Positions 33,016 to 40,696 of a stretch of 64,000 bases of DNA are shown in pieces. The stretch is from Mycobacterium sp. ACS1612 (lineage in GTDB: Bacteria > Actinomycetota > Actinomycetes > Mycobacteriales > Mycobacteriaceae), in contig NZ_LZHZ01000065.1 in the NCBI RefSeq assembly GCF_001667505.1, positions 1 to 64,000 on the forward strand. Reading direction: 5' to 3'. Each line of letters opens with the position of its first letter. Positions within the stretch are counted from its first letter, which is position 1. A program made the translations under genes and the position numbers. A model generated the notes under the pieces. It was not told the DNA's origin. It worked only from the letters and a program-made list of their open reading frames with translations, and searched no databases.

Positions 33016-33408
33016 TCAACGTCCGACTCGGTCGCCGGCGATCAGCGACAGTACCCAGCTCACGATCGACAGCACGATCGCCGCCCAGATCGCCGTCCAC
33101 CAGAAATCCTCGATGTAGAGGCCCCAGTGGGTGGTGTGCTCGGTGATCCGCGACGTGATCCACAGCATCAGCGCGTTGATCACGATGTGGAACAGGCCGA
33201 GCGTGAGGATGTACAGCGGAATCGAGATCAGCTGAACGATCGGCTTGATGATCGCGTTGACCAATCCGAAGATCACCGCGACGACGAAGATGATGCCGAC
33301 CCTGGCCAACGTGGTGTCCCCGCCGACGAATTCGATGCCGGGAACGATCTTGGTGACCACCCACAGCGCGACGCCGGTGAGCGCCGCGCGCAGCAGGAAG
33401 CTCGCCAT
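33016..33408 (-). CDS. Phage-holin-family (superfamily IV) small membrane protein
   Basis: 130-residue membrane protein with four predicted helices (FLLRAALTGVALWVVTKIVPG, ARVGIIFVVAVIFGLVNAIIK, LGLFHIVINALMLWITSRI, WWTAIWAAIVLSIVSWVLSL). This is the 'mycobacterial 4-TMS holin / DUF360-like' family, widespread in bacteria and not known to be lytic. ATG at 33408 chosen because the upstream extension is a cobF shadow. Gap to cobF is 5 bp, so cotranscription is likely. Confidence 0.82.
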   Translation of the reverse strand: MASFLLRAALTGVALWVVTKIVPGIEFVGGDTTLARVGIIFVVAVIFGLVNAIIKPIVQLISIPLYILTLGLFHIVINALMLWITSRITEHTTHWGLYIEDFWWTAIWAAIVLSIVSWVLSLIAGDRVGR

Positions 33409-33413
33409 GGCCG

Positions 33414-34157
33414 CTAGTCTGCCGGGCGCAGCAGGTAGGTGTCCATGATCCAGCCGTGCCTGGCCCGCGCGTCGGCCCGCATCTCGACGATGGCCGAACC
33501 CACCTCGCCGACGGTGCCGGACATCAGCAACTCGTCGGGCGTGCCGAGATAGGCACCCCACCAGATTCGGGTCTGCGGCGGGCACGCCTGGAATGAACAG
33601 TCGCCGTCGAGCATCACCACGGCGCTGCCCGGCAGCCCACTCTCGCGTAGCTGCCTGCCGGTGGTGATCAGCACCGGTTCGCCGATGTCGTTGAGGGGGA
33701 TGCGGTGTCGCGCGGTCAACGCCTGGATCGCGGTGATGCCGGGTACGACGTCGTAGTCGATGTCGACGCGGGTGGCGACGGACTCGAGGATCCGCAACGT
33801 GCTGTCGTACAGCGACGGGTCACCCCACGCAAGAAATGCTCCGGTGGCGCCGTCCGCCAACTCGGCTTCGATTGCGTCTGCCCACAACGCGGCGCGCGCC
33901 GCGTGCCAGTCGGCGACGGCCTGCCGATAGTCGCCCGACCTGGCGCGCGAAGGATCGGGAAGTTCGACGAACCGGTAGCCCGGCTCCCGGATGAACCGTT
34001 GGCAGATCTCCCGCCGCAGCGCCATCAGATCGTCCTTCTGCGAACCCTTGTCCATCGCGAAGAACACCTGGGTGTCGTTGAGCGCGGCCACCGCCTGCGC
34101 TGTCACGTAGTCCGGATCGCCCGCGCCGATGCCGATCACGTGGATCCGTCGAGTCAC
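33414..34157 (-). CDS. cobF: Precorrin-6A synthase (deacetylating) CobF
   Basis: 247-residue S-adenosylmethionine-dependent methyltransferase of the corrin pathway. RRIHVIGIGAGDPDYVTAQAV is the N-terminal SAM-binding start, FLAWGDPSLYDST the GDP/S loop, and DVVPGITAIQALTARHRIPL the typical methylase segment; the C-terminal GWIMDTYLLR is CobF-like. It methylates C1 of precorrin-5 with loss of acetate in aerobic cobalamin synthesis. Notable because cobF is missing from M. tuberculosis but kept in M. canettii and environmental species. It stands apart from other cob genes. Confidence 0.93.
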   Translation of the reverse strand: MTRRIHVIGIGAGDPDYVTAQAVAALNDTQVFFAMDKGSQKDDLMALRREICQRFIREPGYRFVELPDPSRARSGDYRQAVADWHAARAALWADAIEAELADGATGAFLAWGDPSLYDSTLRILESVATRVDIDYDVVPGITAIQALTARHRIPLNDIGEPVLITTGRQLRESGLPGSAVVMLDGDCSFQACPPQTRIWWGAYLGTPDELLMSGTVGEVGSAIVEMRADARARHGWIMDTYLLRPAD

Positions 34158-34172
34158 GGCTGCGAGTATGCG

Positions 34173-35198
34173 CTAGGAACTCCTGCCCCGCGATCGTCGG
34201 AGTCGGCGCGCGCGCTCAATGTCTTTCTTCTCCGCAGCCTCGCCCTTCTTCAGGCCCCTGACATCCTTGGGCGGTAGTTGCAGCTCGCGCTCGGCGGGTA
34301 AGCCTGCCTGTAGCTGGCGTCCACGCTCGAGTTCGGCGTCCAATTCGGCGCCGAACAGCAGCGCCAGGTTGGTGATCCACAACCACAACAAGAACACGAT
34401 CACGCCGGCCAGCGCACCGTATGTCCTGTTGTAGCTGCCGAAGTTCGCGACATAGAAGCCGAATAGAAGCGACGCCACGATCCACACCACGATGGCCAGT
34501 CCCGCACCGATACTCAACCACCGGAATTTGGGTTGTTTCACGTTCGGCGTGACGTAGTACAAGATCGCGACGGACACCGCGATGAAGACGAGAATCACCG
34601 GCCACTTGATCACGTTCCATGCCGTGACGGCCACATCGCTGAGGCCGACCAAGTTCCCGATCGACTCGGCCACGGGTCCACTGACGGCCAGCATGAACGC
34701 GACTATCGCCACCATCACCAGTCCCGCGAGGGTCAGCACCATCTGAACTGGTCGCAGCTTCCACACCGGCCTGCCTTCATCGATCTCGTAGATGCGGTTC
34801 ATGGCGCGGCCGAAGGCGCCGACGTAACCCGATGCCGACCACAGCGCCCCGGCCATGCCGACGATCAGAGCGAGCCCGGCCGACGGGCTTTCGACGAGTT
34901 GTTGAATCGGCTGACGCAACATGTCGACCGCGGATCCTGGCAGGACGTCGTCGGCAATGCCGATCACCGCGTCGGTCGTACGTCGGCCCTGGCCGAACAC
35001 TCCGAGCAGCGACACCACCACGACGAGAGCCGGGAACAACGCGAGCACGGCGTAATACGTCAACGCCGCCGCCAGGTCCGTGCATTCGTCGTCGACGAAT
35101 TCAGTCGCCGTCTTCCGCATCACGTACCGCAGCGCGGGCCGGGTCAGGTCCCCCGGCGATGCGGGCTTCTGCGGGTCCTCGGGTTCGGTGATCGCCAT
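34173..35198 (-). CDS. YihY/BrkB-family membrane protein
   Basis: 341-residue polytopic protein of the YihY (formerly 'ribonuclease BN') family: DLAAALTYYAVLALFPALVVVVSLLG, a large loop with ALWSASGYVGAFGRAMNRIY, and several further helices, ending in a basic tail (ERARRLRRSRGRSS). Function in the family is unclear (proposed transporter). ATG 35198 (MAITEPEDP) chosen because the upstream part of the frame runs through the palindromic regulatory region. Divergent from the AurF-type gene. Confidence 0.88.
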   Translation of the reverse strand: MAITEPEDPQKPASPGDLTRPALRYVMRKTATEFVDDECTDLAAALTYYAVLALFPALVVVVSLLGVFGQGRRTTDAVIGIADDVLPGSAVDMLRQPIQQLVESPSAGLALIVGMAGALWSASGYVGAFGRAMNRIYEIDEGRPVWKLRPVQMVLTLAGLVMVAIVAFMLAVSGPVAESIGNLVGLSDVAVTAWNVIKWPVILVFIAVSVAILYYVTPNVKQPKFRWLSIGAGLAIVVWIVASLLFGFYVANFGSYNRTYGALAGVIVFLLWLWITNLALLFGAELDAELERGRQLQAGLPAERELQLPPKDVRGLKKGEAAEKKDIERARRLRRSRGRSS

Positions 35199-35238
35199 GC
35201 CACGGCGTAACCCGGTCGCGCCCAAGTCAAACGCTGAC

Positions 35239-35299
35239 GTCAATACCTCGAGTACCCGGTACCGGAGGTATTGACTGCTTGGGGCGGCGCACCTACCTT
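35239..35299 (+). promoter_or_regulatory. 37-bp near-perfect palindrome overlapping a leaderless promoter
   Basis: Arms GTCAATACCTC (35239-35249) and GAGGTATTGAC (35265-35275) are exact complements; inside, GTACC and GGTAC (35252-35262) pair around a central C. The right arm provides the -35 TTGACT (35271-35276); TACCTT (35294-35299) follows after 17 bp. The predicted start is at the ATG 35306. The geometry is that of a repressor operator blocking sigma-A binding. No regulator gene is adjacent. Confidence 0.8.
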
Positions 35300-35305
35300 T
35301 GGGCC

Positions 35306-36196
35306 ATGACTGCATCCACTCGCGAGGAATTCGCCGGTCGCCTCTTGAAGGGCTCGGTCAAGAAGTCCTACGCGCCGGTCGTCGACATCGACTGGGATGC
35401 GCCACTGGATCCGGACAAGTTCTTCCTTCCGCCCAAGACGGTGTCCCTCTACGGCACACCGCTGTGGGACAACATGAATCGCGCGCAGCAGATCGAACTG
35501 TCGCGGCAGGAACTCGTCAATACACTGTCCGCAGGCATCTGGTTCGAGAACATCCTCAACCAGGCTTTGCTGCGCAAGATGATGCATCAGGACCCCACCG
35601 CGAACGCCACGCACTACGAACTGACCGAACTGGGCGACGAGACGCGGCACATGGTGATGTTCGGCAAGGCGATCGACCGGGTCGGCGCAAAACCCGTGCG
35701 GCCCAGGTACTACCAACGCGTCATCATCAACGCGCTGCCGTTCGCGTTCCAGGGCCCGATGCTGTGGGTGGCCGCGCTGATCGGCGAGGAGATCTTCGAC
35801 TCGTTGCAGCGCCAGATGATGGACGACGACGAGCTACAGCCAATGATCCAGCGGCTCATGCGTATTCACGTCACGGAGGAGGCAAGGCACATCCAGTTCG
35901 CCCGCGACGGTCTGCGCAAACGCGTCCCGCACATGCGGCGACTGCCGAAGTTCTTCGTCGCCAACATCAACGGCGTCGGCGGGCTGTTCTTCCGTTTCCT
36001 GTTCACCAACAAGGTCCAGTACCGCCGCGTCGGCCTCGACGTCCGAGAAGCCCGTCGAATGGCAAGGACCAGCCCGCACCGGATCGAAACCCAGATCCTG
36101 GGGTTCGCGCCGCTCGCCGCCTTCCTCGAAGAGGTCGGCCTGATGGGCCCGATCGCCAGGCGGATGTGGCGGCGCAGCGGCTTCTTGCCCCGATGA
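35306..36196 (+). CDS. AurF-type diiron oxygenase
   Basis: 296-residue ferritin-like diiron protein of the p-aminobenzoate N-oxygenase (AurF) family. Metal ligands are visible: E81 in WFENILNQ, E112 and H115 in DETRH, E161/E162 in GEEIF, and E191/E192 with H195 in TEEARH. AurF oxidises aryl amines; mycobacterial homologues have unknown substrates and may act on lipids or aromatic compounds. ATG 35306 agrees with a promoter giving a leaderless mRNA. The next gene (DUF4873) starts in an ATGA overlap, so they act together. Confidence 0.88.
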   Translation: MTASTREEFAGRLLKGSVKKSYAPVVDIDWDAPLDPDKFFLPPKTVSLYGTPLWDNMNRAQQIELSRQELVNTLSAGIWFENILNQALLRKMMHQDPTANATHYELTELGDETRHMVMFGKAIDRVGAKPVRPRYYQRVIINALPFAFQGPMLWVAALIGEEIFDSLQRQMMDDDELQPMIQRLMRIHVTEEARHIQFARDGLRKRVPHMRRLPKFFVANINGVGGLFFRFLFTNKVQYRRVGLDVREARRMARTSPHRIETQILGFAPLAAFLEEVGLMGPIARRMWRRSGFLPR

Positions 36197-36471
36197 CCGC
36201 TGTCTACGACGGCCCCGCCGCCATGCGTGTCGACGAGGTCAGCCATCCGGTCCGGGTCCGGCTGACCGGGCACATCGATCCCATCGACGGTAAATACCAT
36301 TGGCGCGGAACGGTTTTCGAGCTCGGAACCGTCGCGAAGTTGCCGAAAGAGGTCGCGGTGACGATCGGCGGGCGCACCGCCGAAGGGCAGCTGACAGAGG
36401 TCACCGCGCAAGGGACCCACGGGATTGCCGGCGTCGGCGCGCCACCGTATCCGTTGGACGCCGGCGGCTGA
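36193..36471 (+). CDS. DUF4873 protein
   Basis: 92-residue beta-rich protein (VDEVSHPVRVRLTGHIDPIDGKYHWRG-type pattern, split here at HIDPIDGKYHWRGTV). This domain occurs alone or fused to the C-terminus of mycobacterial FAD monooxygenases. Starts within the stop of the AurF-type gene (ATGA), indicating translational coupling and a role as a small partner or accessory of the oxygenase. Its 3' 71 bp overlap the convergent MFS gene. Confidence 0.83.
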   Translation: MTAVYDGPAAMRVDEVSHPVRVRLTGHIDPIDGKYHWRGTVFELGTVAKLPKEVAVTIGGRTAEGQLTEVTAQGTHGIAGVGAPPYPLDAGG

Positions 36472-37615
36472 CGGCCGCTGCCAGCAGTCCGACGGCGAAC
36501 ACCCCGCCGACGACTCCCGAAATCAGCAACGGCACCCGGCCGTCGGCGCCCCACAGAAACCCTGCCCACAACCCCGCGCCCAGCACCGCGAACCCGCTGG
36601 CGCCTTGGAACACACCCTGCGCGCTGGCCTGCGACTCAGCGTCGACCAGCGACGAAATCCAGGCCTTGCCAACACCATCCGTACATCCGGTGAACAGCCC
36701 GTACACGCCGATCAACACCCAGGCCGCCACGGTATTTTCGGTCAGGCCCAAGCCGGTATAGCCGATCGCGAAGAACACCAGGCCGATACCGAACACCGCG
36801 GGGCGCGGTATCCGGTCGGCCAACAGTCCGGCCGGGTAACTCGCCAGCGCGTACACCGCGTTGTAGGTGACGTAGGCCAAAATCACCTCGACGACCGAGA
36901 AGCCGATCTCGTTGAGCCGCAACAGAAGTAGCGCATCGGGGAAATTGACCAAACCGAACAGCACCAGCACCGCGGTCACCCGCCAGTAGCGGCGCGGTAA
37001 GTCACGAACCCTGGCGAACACCGCGCGACGAGCCACGGGCGGCAACGCGCGTCGGGTCTCGCGCACCAAGAACACCAACGCGACGCTCAACACCGCGGGA
37101 ACGACCGCCACCCACAGCAGCGGCGGGATCTGATGGTCGAGCAGTTCGTACCCGGCCAGGCCGAGCAACGGGCCCACCACAGCACCCAGCGTGTCCGCCG
37201 TGCGGTGAAAGCCGAACACCCGGCCCCGCGCCGCGTCGTCGATGTCCACCACCAGCAATGCGTCCCGCGGCGCACCGCGAATTCCCTTGCCCAGCCGATC
37301 GACAACGCGTCCGGCAAGCACCCCCGGCCAGCCTGCGGCCGCTGCCACCATCACCTTGCCAAGGGCCGCCATCCCGTAGCCCGTCGCGATGAGCGGCCGC
37401 CGCGCGAATCGGTCGCCCAGCGGCCCGGACGCCAGCTTGGTCAGCGACGCCGCGCCTTCGGCCGCGCCTTCGATCGCGCCGACGACCGCCGCAGGCGCGC
37501 CGAGCACGGATGTCAGGTAGATCGGCAGCAGCGGATAGAGCAACTCGCTGGCCGCGTCCTGAAGCAAGGAGACAGCAGAGAGCACCCGCACATTGCGGGT
37601 CAACCAGGGGCGCAC
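36401..37615 (-). CDS. MFS transporter
   Basis: 404-residue major-facilitator permease with about 12 helices. N-terminal RNVRVLSAVSLLQDAASELLYPLLPIYL, loop 2-3 motif GPLGDRFARRPLIATGYG (motif A-like), and GRVVDRLGKGIRGAPRDALL are features of the MFS group often annotated as drug or metabolite efflux. Substrate unknown. The 3' end overlaps the convergent DUF4873 gene by 71 bp. Confidence 0.88.
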   Translation of the reverse strand: MRPWLTRNVRVLSAVSLLQDAASELLYPLLPIYLTSVLGAPAAVVGAIEGAAEGAASLTKLASGPLGDRFARRPLIATGYGMAALGKVMVAAAAGWPGVLAGRVVDRLGKGIRGAPRDALLVVDIDDAARGRVFGFHRTADTLGAVVGPLLGLAGYELLDHQIPPLLWVAVVPAVLSVALVFLVRETRRALPPVARRAVFARVRDLPRRYWRVTAVLVLFGLVNFPDALLLLRLNEIGFSVVEVILAYVTYNAVYALASYPAGLLADRIPRPAVFGIGLVFFAIGYTGLGLTENTVAAWVLIGVYGLFTGCTDGVGKAWISSLVDAESQASAQGVFQGASGFAVLGAGLWAGFLWGADGRVPLLISGVVGGVFAVGLLAAAVSRRRPTDTVARRRRQSRGSLAR

Positions 37616-37635
37616 CTAGGCCATGATGCCTGGGC

Positions 37636-37905
37636 TTACTGAGGACTCTCGTTGGTCAGCGCCTGGAACCCCTTCGCCTGGCCGCGAGCCAGCGCGGCGC
37701 GGACGATACCGACGATCAGCCCCTGCACGGCCGCGGCGATGAACGCCTCCCGCGTCGAGCGGGACAGATCCTGCGGTTCGGGCGGCTCCTCGTTGGACGG
37801 GCTGACTCGTTGCCATATCTCGGTGAAGATCTTGCCCGCCAGCAGACCGCCGGCGACGCTGCTGCCGATCGACAGTGGTTTGTACAGTGCTTTGGCCGCG
37901 CTCAT
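37636..37905 (-). CDS. DUF4235 small membrane protein
   Basis: 89-residue actinobacterial DUF4235 protein: KALYKPLSIGSSVAGGLLAGKIF forms the first membrane helix, DLSRSTREAFIAAAVQGLIVGIVRAALARG the second. Function unknown. ATG 37905 lies close to the KstR-type operator that serves the divergent LLM gene, so it might share regulation. Ends 20 bp before the MFS gene starts on the same strand. Confidence 0.83.
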   Translation of the reverse strand: MSAAKALYKPLSIGSSVAGGLLAGKIFTEIWQRVSPSNEEPPEPQDLSRSTREAFIAAAVQGLIVGIVRAALARGQAKGFQALTNESPQ

Positions 37906-37934
37906 GCACTCCCACGTTCCCTGGAGCACGATCC

Positions 37935-37963
37935 TTAAACACAAAACTAGAACGTGTTCTAAT
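37935..37963 (+). promoter_or_regulatory. Second KstR-type operator in a leaderless promoter
   Basis: TAGAACGTGTTCTA at 37948-37961 is a perfect dyad and a full match to TNNAACNNGTTNNA. It overlaps TCTAAT (37958-37963, -10), with TTAAAC (37935-37940) 17 bp upstream as a weak -35. The transcription start is predicted 1-2 bp before the GTG at 37972. The layout is the same as at 12866-12894. Confidence 0.8.
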
Positions 37964-37971
37964 ATGGCGGC

Positions 37972-38838
37972 GTGCGCTTCACCTTCGCCGAGGCAATGAC
38001 AGACCCCACCTACTACATCCCGCTGGCCAAGGCCGCGGAGGCCGCCGGGTACCACGCGATGACGATCCCGGACAGCGTGGCCTACCCGTTCGAATCGGAT
38101 TCGAAGTATCCCTACACCCCCGACGGCAGCCGCGAGTTCCTTGACGGCAAGGCGTTCATCGAGGCCTTCGTGATGGCAGGCGCGCTGTGTGCCGTAACGA
38201 CGACGCTGAAGTTCAACTTCTTCGTCCTCAAGTTGCCGATCCGCCCGCCCGCGCTGGTCGCCAAACAAGCCGCGTCAGTGGCCGCGCTTTTCGACAATCG
38301 ACTCGGTCTCGGGGTGGGTACCAGCCCGTGGCCGGAGGACTACGAACTGATGAATGTGCCGTTCGCCAAGCGCGGAAAGCGGATGGACGAATGCATCGAG
38401 ATCATCAAAGGCCTTACGTCCGGCGAGTATTTCGAATTCCACGGCGAGTTCTACGATATCCCGAAAACGAAGATGATTCCCGCGCCGACCAAGCCGATAC
38501 CCATACTGGTCGGCGGTCACGCCGAGGCGGCGCTGCGGCGTGCGGCACGATGCGACGGCTGGATGCACGGCGGCGGTCAGCCCGAGGAACTCGATCATTT
38601 GATCAAGCGGCTCAACCAGATTCGCGAAGAAGAAGGGCGCACCCGCCCGTTTGAGATTCACGTGATCTCGCTCGACGCGTTCACGCTCGACGGCATCAAG
38701 CGTCTCGAGGACAAGGGCGTCACCGACGTCATCGTCGGCTTTCGCTACCCGTACATCATGGGCCAGGACAACGAACCGTTGGACGCCAAGATCCGTCATC
38801 TGGAGTCCTTCGCCGAGAAGGTGATGGCCAGAATTTGA
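37972..38838 (+). CDS. LLM-class F420-dependent oxidoreductase (Rv0940c-type)
   Basis: 288-residue LLM oxidoreductase, the same length as M. tuberculosis Rv0940c. RFTFAEAMTDPTYYIPLAKAAE, TIPDSVAYP, FFVLKLPIRPPALVAKQAASVAAL, GVGTSPWPEDYELM and PIPILVGGHAEAALRRAARCDGW are family features. GTG start at 37972 follows from the promoter spacing; an ATG at 37964 is out of frame. KstR-type control suggests use in sterol or related lipid catabolism; substrate unknown. Confidence 0.87.
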   Translation: MRFTFAEAMTDPTYYIPLAKAAEAAGYHAMTIPDSVAYPFESDSKYPYTPDGSREFLDGKAFIEAFVMAGALCAVTTTLKFNFFVLKLPIRPPALVAKQAASVAALFDNRLGLGVGTSPWPEDYELMNVPFAKRGKRMDECIEIIKGLTSGEYFEFHGEFYDIPKTKMIPAPTKPIPILVGGHAEAALRRAARCDGWMHGGGQPEELDHLIKRLNQIREEEGRTRPFEIHVISLDAFTLDGIKRLEDKGVTDVIVGFRYPYIMGQDNEPLDAKIRHLESFAEKVMARI

Positions 38839-38884
38839 CCGGAGCCATCGACTCGAAACAGGCGTACCGTCAAGGCCAGGAAGG

Positions 38885-38909
38885 GGTTATCCAGCGGGGG
38901 CACGGGTAA
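38885..38909 (+). promoter_or_regulatory. SigF-like promoter ahead of the cheB operon
   Basis: GGTTA (38885-38889) and GGGTAA (38904-38909) resemble the mycobacterial SigF pattern GTTT-N15..17-GGGTA, with a 14-bp spacer (one short) and one -35 mismatch. The start would be near 38917, just before the cheB ATG. Plausible because the operon encodes a STAS/HATPase protein of the type that controls SigF-like factors. Confidence 0.4.
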
Positions 38910-38919
38910 CCAGTGTGCA

Positions 38920-39936
38920 ATGGCAAGCACGAACTCCGATGGTGCGGCACAAAAGGTGGTGGCGATAGGCGCCTCCGCCGGCGGCGTCGAGGCCCTCACT
39001 CAGTTGGTGGGCAAGCTGCCCGACGACCTTCCTTATGCGGTGTTGGTGGCCCTTCACTTGCCGCCGAACGCACCGAGTGTGCTCGCCCGAATCCTTGATC
39101 GCGCCGGGCCGCTACCCGCGCACGCCGCAAGTGACGGCGAAGAATTGACGTCGGGGCGAATACATGTCGCGGTTCCGGACCGTCATCTGTTGGTCAGCGG
39201 TCATCGCGTCGTGCTGTCCGAAGGCCCTACGGAAAACGGCCATCGCCCCGCCATCAACGCCCTGTTTCGATCGGTTGCCCTCAATTTCGGCCCTCACGCC
39301 ATCGGGGTGTTGTGTTCCGGCGTCCTCGACGACGGGGTGCTCGGAGCGGGGGCAATCCGGTCCAGGGGTGGCATCACCGTCGTCCAGAAACCAGACGACG
39401 CGCTGTATCCGAGCATGCCGCTCAACGCGATACACGCCGGAGTCGTCGACCATCAGGTCGCCGCCACAGAGGTCGGTCCGCTGTTGACCCGGTTGGCCGA
39501 GCGAGACATCGAGGAGCGGGAGATGGAGCCCGACCAGAGCATGGAACTGGAGAATCGGATCGCGATGGGCCGCCGCTTCTCCACCTCATTCGACGCAGAA
39601 GCTCTCGGCCCGCATTCCGGCTACACGTGTCCCGATTGCAACGGTTCGTTGATGAGCGTCAGCGAGAACAACTACCGGTGCCGCGTCGGTCACGCGTGGA
39701 CCGCGGACGCACTCCTCAAGGCTCGCGACGACGAGATCGAGAACGCGCTGTGGGTCGCGCTGCGCAGCCTGAGAGAGAAGGCCACCCTGTCGCGCAGGCT
39801 CGCCAATCAGGTCGGTCCCGGCATGCTGCATAGTCGCTACCTCGATCTTGCCGACGAGGCCGAGCACGCGGTGTCTGTGCTTGGCAAGCGATTGTCAGAG
39901 GCGGATGCCGATCTAGGAGACCGCGGTGACGGGTGA
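38920..39936 (+). CDS. CheB-type methylesterase without receiver domain, with C-terminal zinc ribbon
   Basis: 338-residue protein. Residues 12-195 are a CheB methylesterase/deamidase domain with the catalytic triad: S19 in IGASAGG, H46 in VALHLPP and D138 in SGVLDDGVLG. It lacks the N-terminal receiver domain of classical CheB. After about residue 235 comes a zinc-ribbon-like motif (YTCPDCNGSL ... YRCRVGH) and a helical tail, a layout seen in free CheB domains of non-chemotactic systems. Overlaps the STAS-HATPase gene by 11 bp. Confidence 0.88.
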   Translation: MASTNSDGAAQKVVAIGASAGGVEALTQLVGKLPDDLPYAVLVALHLPPNAPSVLARILDRAGPLPAHAASDGEELTSGRIHVAVPDRHLLVSGHRVVLSEGPTENGHRPAINALFRSVALNFGPHAIGVLCSGVLDDGVLGAGAIRSRGGITVVQKPDDALYPSMPLNAIHAGVVDHQVAATEVGPLLTRLAERDIEEREMEPDQSMELENRIAMGRRFSTSFDAEALGPHSGYTCPDCNGSLMSVSENNYRCRVGHAWTADALLKARDDEIENALWVALRSLREKATLSRRLANQVGPGMLHSRYLDLADEAEHAVSVLGKRLSEADADLGDRGDG

Positions 39937-40690
39937 GCCCTGCAGTACGCTGGACATCGCTACCGAGGAGGTGGACGCGGCCGCGGTCCTGATGACTGCC
40001 CGTGGCACGCTCGACAGCGTCACCTACCGGTCACTGCGCGACGGAATCATCAAGGCGGCGCTGGAGGAACCGAAGGCCGTCATCGTCGACGTCACGCATC
40101 TGAACGTCCCCGCCGAATCCGCTCTGGTGGTGTTCACCAGCGCACGCTGGTATGTCGCGCAGTGGCCTGAAGTGCCGATCCTGCTGGTGTGCGAGCATCC
40201 CGCAGGCCGGTCGGCGATCGCACGCAACGGCATCTCGCGCTATGTGCCGGTCTATCCCAGTGTCCGAACCGCCATCGATGTCGCCTCGTCTGCCCAGTCT
40301 CCACGGCTGCGCCGACGTGTTCGTGCCCAGTTGCCGGCCAAGTTGGCCAGCCTGCGCCGCGCCCGCGAACTGGTGGCCGAGTGGCTGACGGCGTGGTCGC
40401 AACCCGAGTTGATCGCGGTGACCAAGGTCGTGGTCACCACGCTCGTCGAAAACGTGCTGCGGCACACCGACAGTGCCCCCGGGGTCCGGTTGGAGTTCGA
40501 CGGCTCGGCGGTGACCGTAGCCGTCGAGGACGCCAGCCACGTCCAGGCCGGCCCGCGCGAGGAGCAGAAGCCATATGTGGCGCCCTCGGGACTACACATC
40601 GTTTCGGCACTGTGCCGCGCCTGGGGCAATGCGCCGACGTCGACAGGTAAGACCGTTTGGGCGGTCATCGGTCCGGAGAACAGGCTCTAG
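39926..40690 (+). CDS. STAS-HATPase fusion protein (partner-switch type)
   Basis: 254-residue protein. Residues 10-120 form a STAS-like domain (AAVLMTARGTLDSVTYRSLRD, VIVDVTHLNVPAESALVVF) with Ser65 at the place of the phosphorylated Ser of SpoIIAA-type anti-anti-sigma factors. Residues 140-254 are a GHKL/HATPase_c_2 domain with N-box TTLVENVLRHT (E175, N176), VEDASH (D202) and SGLHIV. STAS and anti-sigma ATPase are normally separate, opposing partners. GTG start at 39926 inside the cheB 3' end. Its natural partner could be an anti-sigma system or the CheB/CheR pair; this is inference. Confidence 0.8.
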   Translation: MTGEPCSTLDIATEEVDAAAVLMTARGTLDSVTYRSLRDGIIKAALEEPKAVIVDVTHLNVPAESALVVFTSARWYVAQWPEVPILLVCEHPAGRSAIARNGISRYVPVYPSVRTAIDVASSAQSPRLRRRVRAQLPAKLASLRRARELVAEWLTAWSQPELIAVTKVVVTTLVENVLRHTDSAPGVRLEFDGSAVTVAVEDASHVQAGPREEQKPYVAPSGLHIVSALCRAWGNAPTSTGKTVWAVIGPENRL

Positions 40691-40696
40691 CCGAGT

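Noticed and set aside
35199..35238. Mirror promoter for the YihY gene from the left arm of the palindrome
   Set aside because: The left arm gives TTGAC on the minus strand but no acceptable -10 at 16-18 bp, so a divergent promoter was not called.
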